The notes: generated by a model from the sequence alone, not told the origin. A DNA stretch of 7,925 nucleotides from Gammaproteobacteria bacterium UBA7376 (GCA_002470275.1 DKNY01000063.1:3627-11551); one strand, 5' to 3'. Shown: positions 1 to 6,737, numbered from the stretch's first letter. Translations and numbers: made by a program.

Positions 1-86
1 GATTGCAAAAGCAGTTTTCGAGACAGACCTCTACCCACGATCAGACACATATTTTGTTCAATTTTGGGTTTAAGGTTGGGGTCTAA
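1..86 (+). CDS. Possible C-terminal tail of a gene cut by the window edge
   Basis: Frame 3 is open from the window edge to a TAA at 84-86 and would encode about 27 residues ending in FNFGFKVGV, an alternating aromatic/hydrophobic pattern like the last strand of an outer-membrane barrel. Frame 2 is also open to a TAA at 71-73 and ends in TYFVQFWV, so the frame cannot be settled. Frame 3 is preferred because its third codon positions are richer in G and C, as in the genes downstream. The stretch is too short for any family assignment and may be non-coding. Confidence 0.22.
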   Translation, partial: LQKQFSRQTSTHDQTHILFNFGFKVGV

Positions 87-181
87 CGTGTTTCAGTATG
101 GCCCCTGCAAAGGCCTCGGTGAGGCCGGTTGAGAGAGCCGCAAGTGGTTTTCGCCACCTAACATCCCAAAAGGAGATAGCA
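87..181 (+). promoter_or_regulatory. Leader region upstream of the FKBP lipoprotein gene, with a small hairpin
   Basis: This non-coding stretch has a perfect 6-bp inverted repeat, GGCCTC at 112-117 and GAGGCC at 121-126, with a 3-base loop. A weaker GTGG/CCAC stem lies further on. No T-run follows either stem, so they are not convincing intrinsic terminators for an upstream gene. I could not find a well-spaced sigma-70 promoter here. The region ends with a strong Shine-Dalgarno sequence, AAAGGAGA, 6 bases before the ATG at 182. That sequence decides the start against an in-frame ATG at 98 that has no comparable site. Confidence 0.4.
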
Positions 182-874
182 ATGAAATGGAAAGTGATAG
201 TTGCCGCCATCGTTTCGACGGGCATGCTCGTCGCCTGTCAGCCAGAACAGGCAGTCGAAGCGCCTAAGGCACAGCTGGATACTGAATCGGAGGTCGTCAG
301 TGCAAGCTATCTGATTGGGTTCCTGCAGGCTCAGAACATGAGCAATCAAAGCAGTGGCGTCGCAGATATGCAGGCCTATAGCCTGGGCGTAGCAGATGCC
401 GTTGCTGGGGAGCCGTCTCAGGTGCCGCTAGAGGAACAGGAGACGCTGATGATGGCCCTGAGCGAGGCGCTGATGGCGAAGAAAAATGAGGCCGGCGTCG
501 TTTTTCGGGAACAAAACGCAGCGCGTCCGGAAGTGACCACGCTGAGCTCCGGTCTGCAGTACGAAATTTTGGTGGCGGGAGATGGCCCGATGCCTGGACC
601 AACGGATACGGTTGTCACGCATTACCACGGCACCCTTACGGACGATACGATATTTGACAGCTCGGTGGACCGAGGCGCACCTGCCACCTTCCAGGTGAAT
701 CAAGTGATCGCTGGATGGACCGAGGCGCTGCAGCTCATGAGCGTTGGGTCCAAGTGGCGCTTAGTCATTCCACCAGAGCTGGCCTACGGTGATCGCGGAG
801 CCGGCGGGGCCATTCCCCCCAATGCAACCTTGGTGTTCGAGGTTGAGCTGCTAGAAATTCAGGGAGCCGAGTAG
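182..874 (+). CDS. FKBP-type peptidyl-prolyl cis-trans isomerase, lipoprotein (FkpA/Mip-like)
   Basis: A 230-residue protein that should catalyse cis-trans isomerisation of X-Pro bonds and act as an envelope folding chaperone. Residues 1-18 form a lipoprotein signal peptide with lipobox LVA before Cys19. Gln at +2 (no Asp retention signal) suggests the outer membrane. Residues about 35-112 match the helical FKBP_N dimerisation region in layout. Residues about 120-227 are the FKBP_C domain, with the expected pocket: Tyr148, FDSS at 158-161, Phe170, VI-AGW at 175-179, LAYG at 200-203 and IPPN at 211-214. The usual DG before the FDSS strand reads DD-T here, a minor change. The start at 182 is chosen over 98 because it has a strong ribosome site and places the signal peptide at the N-terminus. 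The MFS gene follows after 58 bases. The domain call is secure; the exact orthologue (FkpA, Mip or FklB type) is not. Confidence 0.93.
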   Translation: MKWKVIVAAIVSTGMLVACQPEQAVEAPKAQLDTESEVVSASYLIGFLQAQNMSNQSSGVADMQAYSLGVADAVAGEPSQVPLEEQETLMMALSEALMAKKNEAGVVFREQNAARPEVTTLSSGLQYEILVAGDGPMPGPTDTVVTHYHGTLTDDTIFDSSVDRGAPATFQVNQVIAGWTEALQLMSVGSKWRLVIPPELAYGDRGAGGAIPPNATLVFEVELLEIQGAE

Positions 875-932
875 CGATCGCTGTCTGGGGCCCAGGCGTT
901 CCAGCGAGGACCGACTGGCTCCGGAGTAAAGC

Positions 933-2165
933 TTGCCGCGCAAAGAACTGAATAGCGCCTCAATCTGGCGAAGCGCTGACTATCGTTCCTATCTAGGGGC
1001 CAGCGGCTTTGCCGGGATGGCCCTGGCCATGCAGCAGCTGCTGCTGAGCTGGATATTGATCGGCATTTTGCAGCTGCCGGCGCATCAGGTGGGGCTTCTG
1101 CAGGCGTTGATTGGCGTGCCAGGCGTGGTGGTCATGCTGCTTGGCGGAGCCAGTGCAGACCGATCCGACGTCAGGCAGATGCTGATTCGCATTTACTGGG
1201 TGGCACCGGTTTTTCCCCTGTTCCTCGTGGCCGTCAATCTGGCCTTCGGCCTCGGCATCACTGCGGTGATCGTATGGGGGTTAGGGATGAGTTTTGCCCA
1301 GGCCTATTCGATGCCTGGCCAGCAGGCGATCTTAAACCGGATCGCCGGCGCCCAGGTGCAGCAGGCGGTGACGGGTGCAACGGCCATTGGTTTTATCGTG
1401 CAGGTTCTGGGTCTGATCATGGCGGGCCAGATTGATCGTGTCGGTGTTGGTCTGGTTTTGTTTATTCAAGCTGTGGCTCTGGTTCTTGCTGGGTTTGCGG
1501 TTCGGGAAATCAGTCGCCCAGCGGCTAAAATAACGCCCCCCCAAGATGTCTCGCGCCTTGCGGGGATCAGAGAGGGGCTGAGCGCTACCTACCGACACCC
1601 AATGATTCTGCACGTGCTTAGCATCACCCTGGTCTCCAGCATTTTTAACGCAGGATCTTTCTTCACCGTCTATCCCTTCGTTGTGGCGCGCATCTACCAA
1701 GGAGACGCTTGGCTGCTTGCTGTGCTCATGGCGGTTTTCTTTGCCGGCGCAGCCCTGTCTAACATGGTATTGCTCGCCTTTCAGCCACTGAGAACGCCCG
1801 GGCGGCTGTTTCTGATCATGCAGCTCACGCGCATTCTGGTGCTGGCATTGATCTGGATTCAGCCGGCCTTTTGGGTATTGATCGTGGCGACCGTCGGCTG
1901 GGGGCTCAACATGGGCATTACTACCAATCTGGCACGGAGCATGGTTCAGGAGTCTGCGCCGCCCGCTTTTTTGGGTAGAATCCTGTCGGTGTTTAGTATT
2001 GGCCTGATCGGAAGCGTGCCCCTGGGTGCCATCGTGCTCGGTTGGTTAGTTGAGACCTTTGGCGCGCTCAATGCCCTCGTGCCCTCAATGCTGCTGTCCG
2101 TCGTTTTGTTTATCTATGGCACCTTCGCCTCCCCGGTCTGGCGCTATCGGAGTCCTGAGGCCTAG
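933..2165 (+). CDS. MFS transporter
   Basis: A 410-residue inner-membrane protein with about twelve hydrophobic segments, the usual major facilitator length and layout. The loop after the second predicted segment carries a good motif A (GGASADRSDVR, about residues 71-81), typical of drug/metabolite proton antiporters. The general look, including the N-terminal FAGMALAMQQLLLSWILIG stretch, recalls the EntS-like MFS_3 exporters, but the substrate cannot be read from the sequence. The start is TTG at 933, with GGAG at 923-926 spaced 6 bases. The next in-frame Met would cut into the first membrane segment, so the TTG is preferred. The gene lies 58 bases after the FKBP gene and 59 before pdxH. No terminator is visible in either gap, so co-transcription is possible. 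A functional link with pdxH is unproven. Confidence 0.88.
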   Translation: MPRKELNSASIWRSADYRSYLGASGFAGMALAMQQLLLSWILIGILQLPAHQVGLLQALIGVPGVVVMLLGGASADRSDVRQMLIRIYWVAPVFPLFLVAVNLAFGLGITAVIVWGLGMSFAQAYSMPGQQAILNRIAGAQVQQAVTGATAIGFIVQVLGLIMAGQIDRVGVGLVLFIQAVALVLAGFAVREISRPAAKITPPQDVSRLAGIREGLSATYRHPMILHVLSITLVSSIFNAGSFFTVYPFVVARIYQGDAWLLAVLMAVFFAGAALSNMVLLAFQPLRTPGRLFLIMQLTRILVLALIWIQPAFWVLIVATVGWGLNMGITTNLARSMVQESAPPAFLGRILSVFSIGLIGSVPLGAIVLGWLVETFGALNALVPSMLLSVVLFIYGTFASPVWRYRSPEA

Positions 2166-2224
2166 CGCGCCGGGCTGCATAAAGGTGAAGGGCCTCTGCC
2201 GTCAGAATATGGGAGCTGGGAAGC

Positions 2225-2866
2225 ATGTCACAACGAATAAATGAGACCCGTCGAGAGTACCTCTATGGTGCGCTGAGCGAGGCTGATCTTGAAAGTAACC
2301 CGCTGGCGCAGTTTGAGCATTGGTTAGCTCAGGCCCAGCAAGCGGAGATACTGGATTTCAACGCCATGGCGCTGGCTACTGCGGATGCTCAGGGGCACCC
2401 CACCGTGCGTACCGTGTTGCTGAAAGGGTTTGATGCAGACGGATTCCGCTGGTTCACCGATACGGGCAGTGAGAAGGGTCAGGCGCTTGATGAGAATCCC
2501 CGGGCGGAGCTGCTCTTTCACTGGCGGGAACTAGATCGTCAGGTCAGGATTCGTGGGCCGGTGTTTAGACTCCCTGAGGGGGAGGTCGATGACTATTTCT
2601 ATTCCCGGCCTTTGACCAGCCAGATAGCGGCGGCCACGTCCCAGCAGAGTCAGCCCATCGATGATCGTGACACCCTGGTCCAGGCCTATGACCGTCAACA
2701 GGCCGAGGTTGTTGACCGCATCGCCCGACCAGAGCGCTGGGGGGGATATGCGCTTGCCCCCACCCAGTACGAGTTTTGGCAGGGGCGTGCAGGCCGCCTC
2801 CATGATCGACTTCAATTTACCTTGGACGACGCTGGCGGCTGGCGGATGAAGCGTCTCCAGCCCTAG
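2225..2866 (+). CDS. pdxH: Pyridoxamine 5'-phosphate oxidase
   Basis: PdxH is an FMN-dependent cytoplasmic enzyme that oxidises pyridoxine or pyridoxamine 5'-phosphate to pyridoxal 5'-phosphate, in de novo synthesis and salvage of vitamin B6. The 213-residue protein is close to the E. coli length. It has the N-terminal RREYLYGAL segment, the FMN-binding VRTVLLKG and EKGQAL regions, the HWRELDRQVRIRG strand and the C-terminal family signature EFWQGRAGRLHDR (183-195). Counterparts of E. coli substrate residues are visible: Lys67, Tyr124, Arg128, Ser132, Arg191 and His193. The usual SQIGAWAS stretch reads SQIAAATS, a conservative-looking but noticeable change. The ATG is preceded by GGGAGCTGGGAAGC, giving an acceptable ribosome site. 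The gene ends 6 bases before the end of a convergent lipoprotein gene. Confidence 0.96.
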   Translation: MSQRINETRREYLYGALSEADLESNPLAQFEHWLAQAQQAEILDFNAMALATADAQGHPTVRTVLLKGFDADGFRWFTDTGSEKGQALDENPRAELLFHWRELDRQVRIRGPVFRLPEGEVDDYFYSRPLTSQIAAATSQQSQPIDDRDTLVQAYDRQQAEVVDRIARPERWGGYALAPTQYEFWQGRAGRLHDRLQFTLDDAGGWRMKRLQP

Positions 2867-2872
2867 CGCGGG

Positions 2873-3607
2873 TCAGTGGCACAGGGCCGCCACCTTGCGG
2901 CCCACCAAGGTCAGGCAAAGGCGTTTTGGGCAGCTTTCGGCACGTTCCTCCAGCGCTTCTGAACGCACTTGGTCGGGCTCCATTAGCGCGCCCGCCAGCG
3001 TGCTGGTCGAGACTTTGCCCTCCAGGCAGGGCACGAATTGATAAATACCGGGATCCCGCTCGACCAACTGAGTGTAGACAGCGTCGAGCCTTGCCTCCGC
3101 TGCGTCGCTGCGCCGATCTGCCAAGGACAGCTCGCCCTCCTCTGCCCGCTGCTGCAGGGTCGTGAACAGCAGATCCGAGCGGTACCAGTAGAGCCGGTAG
3201 ACGCCGTTATCTTGCTTCATCACGGCCACCTCTTGAATAGAGCGATCCTGATGATCCTCGCCGCTTAGGCGCAGCTCCATAAAGTCACCGCAGATCTCTT
3301 TCGGCCCCTCGCCAAAACACGCTAAGCGCTTGATCTCAAGAATGTTCCGAGTTTGGGGACGGACATAGGCAGCGTGGGTCACCATATCAAGGCAGCTGGC
3401 ATCGCTGAACGCCGTGAGGCCAAAGAGATGACAGTTGGGCATTGCAGCGCCAGTTTCCGCGTGAGCGCCGGCGGCATCAAACCAGGCGACAAGCGCCTGG
3501 GTGGCCGCCAGCTTGTTTTTCTCATCGCTGGGCCCCGCGCAGCCGAACAACCCCAGGGCTGTGAGCGTTAGCCAGGCCAGCCCCGTTTTCGCGTTAGACC
3601 GTGCCAT
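2873..3607 (-). CDS. Cysteine-rich putative lipoprotein of unknown function
   Basis: A 244-residue protein I cannot assign to a family. Residues 1-22 form a lipoprotein signal peptide: basic n-region with Arg3 and Lys7, hydrophobic core, then LFG before Cys23. Ala at +2 argues against inner-membrane retention. The mature part has eight further cysteines, an even number compatible with disulfide bonds in the periplasm. A charged, helix-prone stretch follows LLFTTLQQRAEEGE and could be a short coiled coil. I chose the ATG at 3607 over an in-frame ATG at 3637 because it puts the signal peptide at the N-terminus and avoids overlap with the crotonase gene. An AAGGGA ribosome site lies about 10 bases upstream. 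It starts 4 bases after the crotonase stop, so the two are very likely co-transcribed. Confidence 0.75.
   Translation of the reverse strand: MARSNAKTGLAWLTLTALGLFGCAGPSDEKNKLAATQALVAWFDAAGAHAETGAAMPNCHLFGLTAFSDASCLDMVTHAAYVRPQTRNILEIKRLACFGEGPKEICGDFMELRLSGEDHQDRSIQEVAVMKQDNGVYRLYWYRSDLLFTTLQQRAEEGELSLADRRSDAAEARLDAVYTQLVERDPGIYQFVPCLEGKVSTSTLAGALMEPDQVRSEALEERAESCPKRLCLTLVGRKVAALCH
2884..2903. other. Perfect 7-bp hairpin at the pdxH / lipoprotein convergent junction
   Basis: GGGCCGC at 2884-2890 and GCGGCCC at 2897-2903 are perfect inverted repeats around a 6-base loop. The hairpin lies 18 bases after the pdxH stop, inside the last codons of the opposing lipoprotein gene. No T-run follows on either strand, so it does not fit a classical intrinsic terminator. 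It could stabilise or help end the pdxH transcript, or be a by-product of GC-rich coding sequence. Confidence 0.35.
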
Positions 3608-3611
3608 TGCT

Positions 3612-4427
3612 TTACTGTCCCTTAAAGTTCGCATCACGTTTCGCTATAAAAGACGCCATCCCTTCCTGGAAGTCACTAGACTGGAACAGGGGCAGAAGCT
3701 GCAGAAAGACATGATGGATATGATCATTGAAGTTCTCGTTCATGCCCATGCGCATCATGCGTTTTGACGCCTGTACGGCCAAGGGCGCGCGAGCAGCGAT
3801 TTGCTGAGCCAGGGCTAGGGCTCGGTCGCCTACCTCATTACTGTTGGCAACCTCGGAGACCAGGCCCATCTCAAGGCAATCGGCTGCGACGAGGGTTTTG
3901 CCCGTAAAGATGATCTCACTGGCCTTAGACCAGCCAATGAGGCGAGGCAGAATCCACGTGCCTCCAGACTCCGGGACAATCCCTCGCGCGGTGAAGGCCG
4001 CTGCTAGGTTCGCGGTGTCCGCGATGATGCGTATGTCGCAGCCCAGGGCCAAGTCCATACCATAGCCTGCAGCAGAGCCATTGATCGCGGCGATGGTCGG
4101 CGTATCGATATTGTGCAGCACCGTGGGTGGCGCATTGCGTAAATCTAAGGTCGCCGGACTCTTTTGACTGCTGTCGGCTAAGTTAGTGGTGATGTCACTG
4201 CCGCGCAGGTCGAGGCCAGCGCAGAAGAATCTGCCCGTACCCGCGAGGATAATGGCTCGGATCTCGGGATCAGCATCCGCCTTGAGCAGCAGCTCGCTCA
4301 GGTTCGCGAGCATGGCGCCGGAAATAGTATTTTGATGCTCAGGGCGATTGAAGGTGATGCTGGCGATATGTCCATCCGCCGCGTACAGCAGGCCGCTTTC
4401 AGATTGTGGGTGTTTCGTCTGGTCCAT
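3612..4427 (-). CDS. Enoyl-CoA hydratase/isomerase (crotonase) family protein
   Basis: A 271-residue single-domain crotonase-fold protein, expected to act on an acyl-CoA thioester in the cytoplasm. Visible landmarks are ITFNRPEHQNT (24-34), the CoA/oxyanion segment GTGRFFCAGLDL (63-74), NGSAAGYGMDLALGCDI (116-132) and GIVPESGGTWILPRL (149-163). At the positions of the two catalytic glutamates of rat mitochondrial hydratase (Glu144 and Glu164), simple alignment gives Asp125 and Phe145. It is therefore probably not a standard enoyl-CoA hydratase. The IVPESGGTW pattern resembles the PaaG/isomerase-like branch, and Glu153 is a candidate acid/base. The start has a GGGGA ribosome site close upstream. 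It lies 60 bases downstream of the NUDIX gene and 4 bases before the lipoprotein gene. The family is secure; the substrate and reaction are not. Confidence 0.9.
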   Translation of the reverse strand: MDQTKHPQSESGLLYAADGHIASITFNRPEHQNTISGAMLANLSELLLKADADPEIRAIILAGTGRFFCAGLDLRGSDITTNLADSSQKSPATLDLRNAPPTVLHNIDTPTIAAINGSAAGYGMDLALGCDIRIIADTANLAAAFTARGIVPESGGTWILPRLIGWSKASEIIFTGKTLVAADCLEMGLVSEVANSNEVGDRALALAQQIAARAPLAVQASKRMMRMGMNENFNDHIHHVFLQLLPLFQSSDFQEGMASFIAKRDANFKGQ

Positions 4428-4487
4428 GATTTTTCCCCAGTGGGTTAGGTGGAGTTAGAGCCTCAACAAGCAGGCTCCGGGCCAAGA

Positions 4488-5282
4488 TTAGGGTGAGCGG
4501 CGGTCGGGCATTTTTTGTTCGCTGATGGCATAGCCCGCAGCCGGTGGGATGCACAGGTATTGGCCGTCTTCTCTCTTCTCCGTCCAGGGCAGCACCGGCA
4601 CAACGGTCGCCTCGCTGGCGGCCAAGATGGCCTCCTCTGGCGTGTCCCATCGGGCCAATTTTTCCAAGTTTCTCAGGGTTGGAAAAATGATGGTCTTGGT
4701 TCCCGCCTCTGCTTGACGCACAGCCTCTTGAGGCGTGATCCAGGTTGAGTCCACAGATTCGTAGCCGTCATGCACGGCGATCTGGTCCGTGGGCGCAACG
4801 GCCAAATAGAAATGGGTGTCGAAACGCTTGGGCATCATCGGTGGCGTTATCCAATGCGCGAAGTGCGTTAAGCCATCACAGGCCAGAGACAGCTGTTCCT
4901 GCTGCAGAAAGTCGATGAGAGACAGATCACCCCGATTTAGGGGCTCACGCAGGTGCTGTAGGCCGGCCAAGCGTTTACCGCTAATCAAGGCTTCTTCATC
5001 CATGGGTCGGGCGAGCAAAATACCGCATTCTTCAAAGGCTTCGCGAATTGCGCTCACGCTGGCAGCCCGCATATCTGGCTGCTGGGCAGCCCCATGAAGA
5101 TGGGGCAGCAGGGCGTTGTCGAAATCTTGGGCATCTGCCTTGCCGCCAGGAAAGACTAGGGCCCCAGAAGCAAAGTCAATCTGATGGTGCCTGACCACCA
5201 TAAACACCTCTAGGCCATTGAGTCCATTGCGAAGCAACAAGATGGTGGCGGCAGGCACCGGCTCGTTAGATTGGTCGCTCAT
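4488..5282 (-). CDS. NUDIX hydrolase, NUDT19/RP2-like
   Basis: A 264-residue NUDIX-fold protein. The Nudix box is split: FPGGKADAQD at 44-53, then an insertion of about 19 residues, then REAFEECGILL at 80-90 with the metal-binding REXXEE core (Arg80, Glu81, Glu84, Glu85). Such an insertion, together with WITPPMMPKRFDTHFYLA further on, is typical of the NUDT19/RP2 group. In mammals that group includes CoA/acyl-CoA diphosphatases that release 3',5'-ADP and phosphopantetheine derivatives. The first acidic position of the box is Asp53 rather than Glu. The ATG has a strong AGGAGA site about 7 bases upstream. It is the first gene of a minus-strand set with a crotonase and a lipoprotein, and a short hairpin (4458-4463/4472-4477) sits in the 60-base gap after it. 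A CoA-ester substrate is an inference from the subfamily and the neighbour. Confidence 0.9.
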   Translation of the reverse strand: MSDQSNEPVPAATILLLRNGLNGLEVFMVVRHHQIDFASGALVFPGGKADAQDFDNALLPHLHGAAQQPDMRAASVSAIREAFEECGILLARPMDEEALISGKRLAGLQHLREPLNRGDLSLIDFLQQEQLSLACDGLTHFAHWITPPMMPKRFDTHFYLAVAPTDQIAVHDGYESVDSTWITPQEAVRQAEAGTKTIIFPTLRNLEKLARWDTPEEAILAASEATVVPVLPWTEKREDGQYLCIPPAAGYAISEQKMPDRRSP

Positions 5283-5446
5283 TGCATCTCTCCTGTCGGT
5301 CTGCCAACTCGCGCAGTGCTCAAGGTGACGTCCGATGTTCGCTTATGCCGATGGCTATGGCAAACTTGCGCCCATGCGAAAAGTAGCCCCGTTAACCATC
5401 CCAGCGCCACTCGCCGATCGACGGTTAATCGTCGCGCGCGCCTAAC
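5283..5446. promoter_or_regulatory. Divergent intergenic region between the NUDIX set and the DUF815 set
   Basis: This 164-base stretch should hold the promoters for both diverging gene sets. No hexamer pair stands out with good spacing on either strand; the best minus-strand candidate (TTTTCG, 17 bases, CATAGC) is weak. Two copies of a GTTAAC-like word face each other, GTTAACC at 5391-5397 and GGTTAAT at 5423-5429, with centres 32 bases apart, about three helical turns. The right copy lies inside a longer near-palindrome listed separately. Confidence 0.5.
5419..5434. promoter_or_regulatory. 16-base near-palindrome, possible operator
   Basis: CGACGGTTAATCGTCG matches its own reverse complement at 14 of 16 positions (arms CGACG/CGTCG around GTTAAT). 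It ends 12 bases before the ATG at 5447, where a bound regulator could block initiation. It could equally fold as a 5-bp hairpin in the leader RNA. No known regulator family is assigned. Confidence 0.3.
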
Positions 5447-5824
5447 ATGTCCGTTCTTGTCACGCTGCTCGTCGTTGTATTGGTTGTGGCCTACATCCGC
5501 ATCAATCAAAGGCAGCGGCAGCGCTGGCTGACAACCCTAGATCTCCCTGGGCGCTGGCTTATTCAGAGCGAGGGCGACGGTTACCTTGAGCTCGCCGGCG
5601 AGCTAGACGGCGGCAGCTACCGACTGACGGACCAGGGACGGACGGTGGAAGGCAGGTGGCGCTATCGCGGCGGAAACCTGGAGCTCATCGATTCAGAGGG
5701 CACTGAGACACGCCTGAGCCTGAATTTTTTTCGAGCAGGTATCATTGGACTCACCGCGACGGAGGGCCAATCCAAGCTTTATCACAAAGAGACCAGCAAC
5801 GTGGTGCCGTTGGGTAAGAACTAA
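5447..5824 (+). CDS. Small membrane-anchored protein of unknown function
   Basis: A 125-residue protein with one N-terminal hydrophobic segment (about residues 2-16, rich in Val and Leu) followed by a basic stretch, RINQRQRQRW, which predicts a cytoplasmic C-terminal domain by the positive-inside rule. The rest (about 30-118) looks beta-rich, beginning with LPGRWLIQSEGDGYLEL and ending near KLYHKE. The GRW opening with alternating strands is loosely lipocalin-like, but I do not recognise the family. An in-frame TAA at 5426-5428 limits the start; the ATG at 5447 is the natural choice although no clear Shine-Dalgarno sequence precedes it, so initiation may be weak or close to leaderless. Its TAA is 1 base before the TTG of the DUF815 gene, so the two are very likely translationally coupled. 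Confidence 0.75.
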   Translation: MSVLVTLLVVVLVVAYIRINQRQRQRWLTTLDLPGRWLIQSEGDGYLELAGELDGGSYRLTDQGRTVEGRWRYRGGNLELIDSEGTETRLSLNFFRAGIIGLTATEGQSKLYHKETSNVVPLGKN

Positions 5825-5825
5825 C

Positions 5826-6737
5826 TTGAATAGCACTTCAATAGAGCGACTCGCAGAGCGGCTGTTGGCCGGACTCAGGAAGGCAATGCCCTTTGGGCCA
5901 GTTGATTGGCAGTCAACACGAGCTGCCATATGGCAGCGGCGGCGCTTGCAGTCAGGATTTTTGCCGGTTTCCGCCGAGGCCGGCCTGGGGCTTGACCACT
6001 TGCTGCATGTGGATGACCAGAAAGCCGCCTTGATCGAGAATACGGCTCAGTTTGTGGCGGGCCTGCCAGCTAATCACGCCTTACTCTGGGGTAGCCGGGG
6101 TAGCGGGAAGTCGTCAATGGTGCACGGGGTGCTTGATGTCTTTGCCCATCAGGGCCTGCGCCTGGTAGAAGTTGGCAAAGAAGCCTTAGTCGACCTTGCC
6201 GAAATCATCCAGACCTTGGCGGAGGAGCCCTTTCGCTTCCTTATATTTTGCGATGACCTGTCCTTTGATGAAGGTGACCCAGCCTACCGGGCGTTAAAGA
6301 GTGCGTTGGAGGGGTCAATCTTGGTGACTGCGCCTAACGTGCTGATCTATGCAACCTCCAACCGACGTCATCTGCTGCCCGAGCAGGCAAGTGATAATGC
6401 AGCCAGTCGCATCGTAGATGGGGAACTGCATCACGGCGAGGCTGTGGAGGAGAAAATCTCCCTTTCTGATCGTTTTGGTTTGTGGCTGTCGTTTTATCCA
6501 CCTCGGCAGCAGGCTTATTTAGACATGGTGGAGCACTCGGTAAGGCGATGGGTGCACAGGACCGCTCCAGACCGGGTCGATGACTCAGCCTTTCAGGCAG
6601 ATGCCTTTCGTCGGGAGGCGCTACAGTGGGCGCTTGCCCGGGGGGCGCGTAATGGGCGTAGTGCGGATCATTTTGCAAAACACTGGGTGGGTGCTCGGTT
6701 GTTACAGAGCCAGGAAAGGGAGGCGTCGAGTGAATAA
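5826..6737 (+). CDS. DUF815-family P-loop ATPase
   Basis: A 303-residue AAA-type ATPase of the DUF815 family, whose cellular role is not established. Walker A is GSRGSGKS at 89-96 (Lys95), and Walker B is FLIFCDDLSF with Asp143 and Asp144. The sensor-1 region is YATSNRRHL (Asn179), and KISLSDRFGLWLSF follows at 210-223. This is the standard order for the family. The start is TTG at 5826: residues from there, NSTSIERLAERLLAGL, match the usual helical N-terminus. Initiating further upstream (ATG at 5745) would overlap the preceding gene by 80 bases and add a stretch that looks like frame-shifted coding sequence. The ribosome site is weak (GGGTAAG, about 11 bases upstream), consistent with coupling to the previous gene's stop. 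Its last 8 bases overlap the next gene. Family call firm, function unknown. Confidence 0.92.
   Translation: MNSTSIERLAERLLAGLRKAMPFGPVDWQSTRAAIWQRRRLQSGFLPVSAEAGLGLDHLLHVDDQKAALIENTAQFVAGLPANHALLWGSRGSGKSSMVHGVLDVFAHQGLRLVEVGKEALVDLAEIIQTLAEEPFRFLIFCDDLSFDEGDPAYRALKSALEGSILVTAPNVLIYATSNRRHLLPEQASDNAASRIVDGELHHGEAVEEKISLSDRFGLWLSFYPPRQQAYLDMVEHSVRRWVHRTAPDRVDDSAFQADAFRREALQWALARGARNGRSADHFAKHWVGARLLQSQEREASSE

Noticed and set aside
98..181. An in-frame upstream ATG extending the FKBP protein by 28 residues
   Set aside because: It would bury the lipoprotein signal peptide inside the protein, and the strong ribosome site sits before 182 instead.
873..882. AGCGATCGCT palindrome resembling the cyanobacterial HIP1 repeat
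   Set aside because: It occurs once, nothing else in the window is cyanobacterial, and it is easily explained by chance at the stop codon.
885..895. CTGGG/CCCAG inverted repeat after the FKBP gene as a terminator
   Set aside because: The loop would be a single base and no T-run follows, so it cannot act as an intrinsic terminator.
1332..1700. A 122-codon minus-strand open frame inside the MFS gene
   Set aside because: The plus-strand protein is a clear MFS transporter; the opposite frame has low-complexity polar content and no recognisable domain.
3608..3637. An in-frame upstream ATG for the cysteine-rich lipoprotein
   Set aside because: It would overlap the crotonase gene by 26 bases and lengthen the n-region; the ATG at 3607 gives a normal signal peptide.
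4458..4477. GAGCCT/AGGCTC hairpin between the NUDIX and crotonase genes as a terminator
   Set aside because: The stem is only 6 bp with an 8-base loop and lacks a T-run in the direction of transcription.
6334..6678. A 114-codon minus-strand open frame inside the DUF815 gene
   Set aside because: It is antisense to conserved DUF815 motifs and its product is Pro/Ala/Arg-rich with no domain, typical of an antisense shadow in GC-rich DNA.
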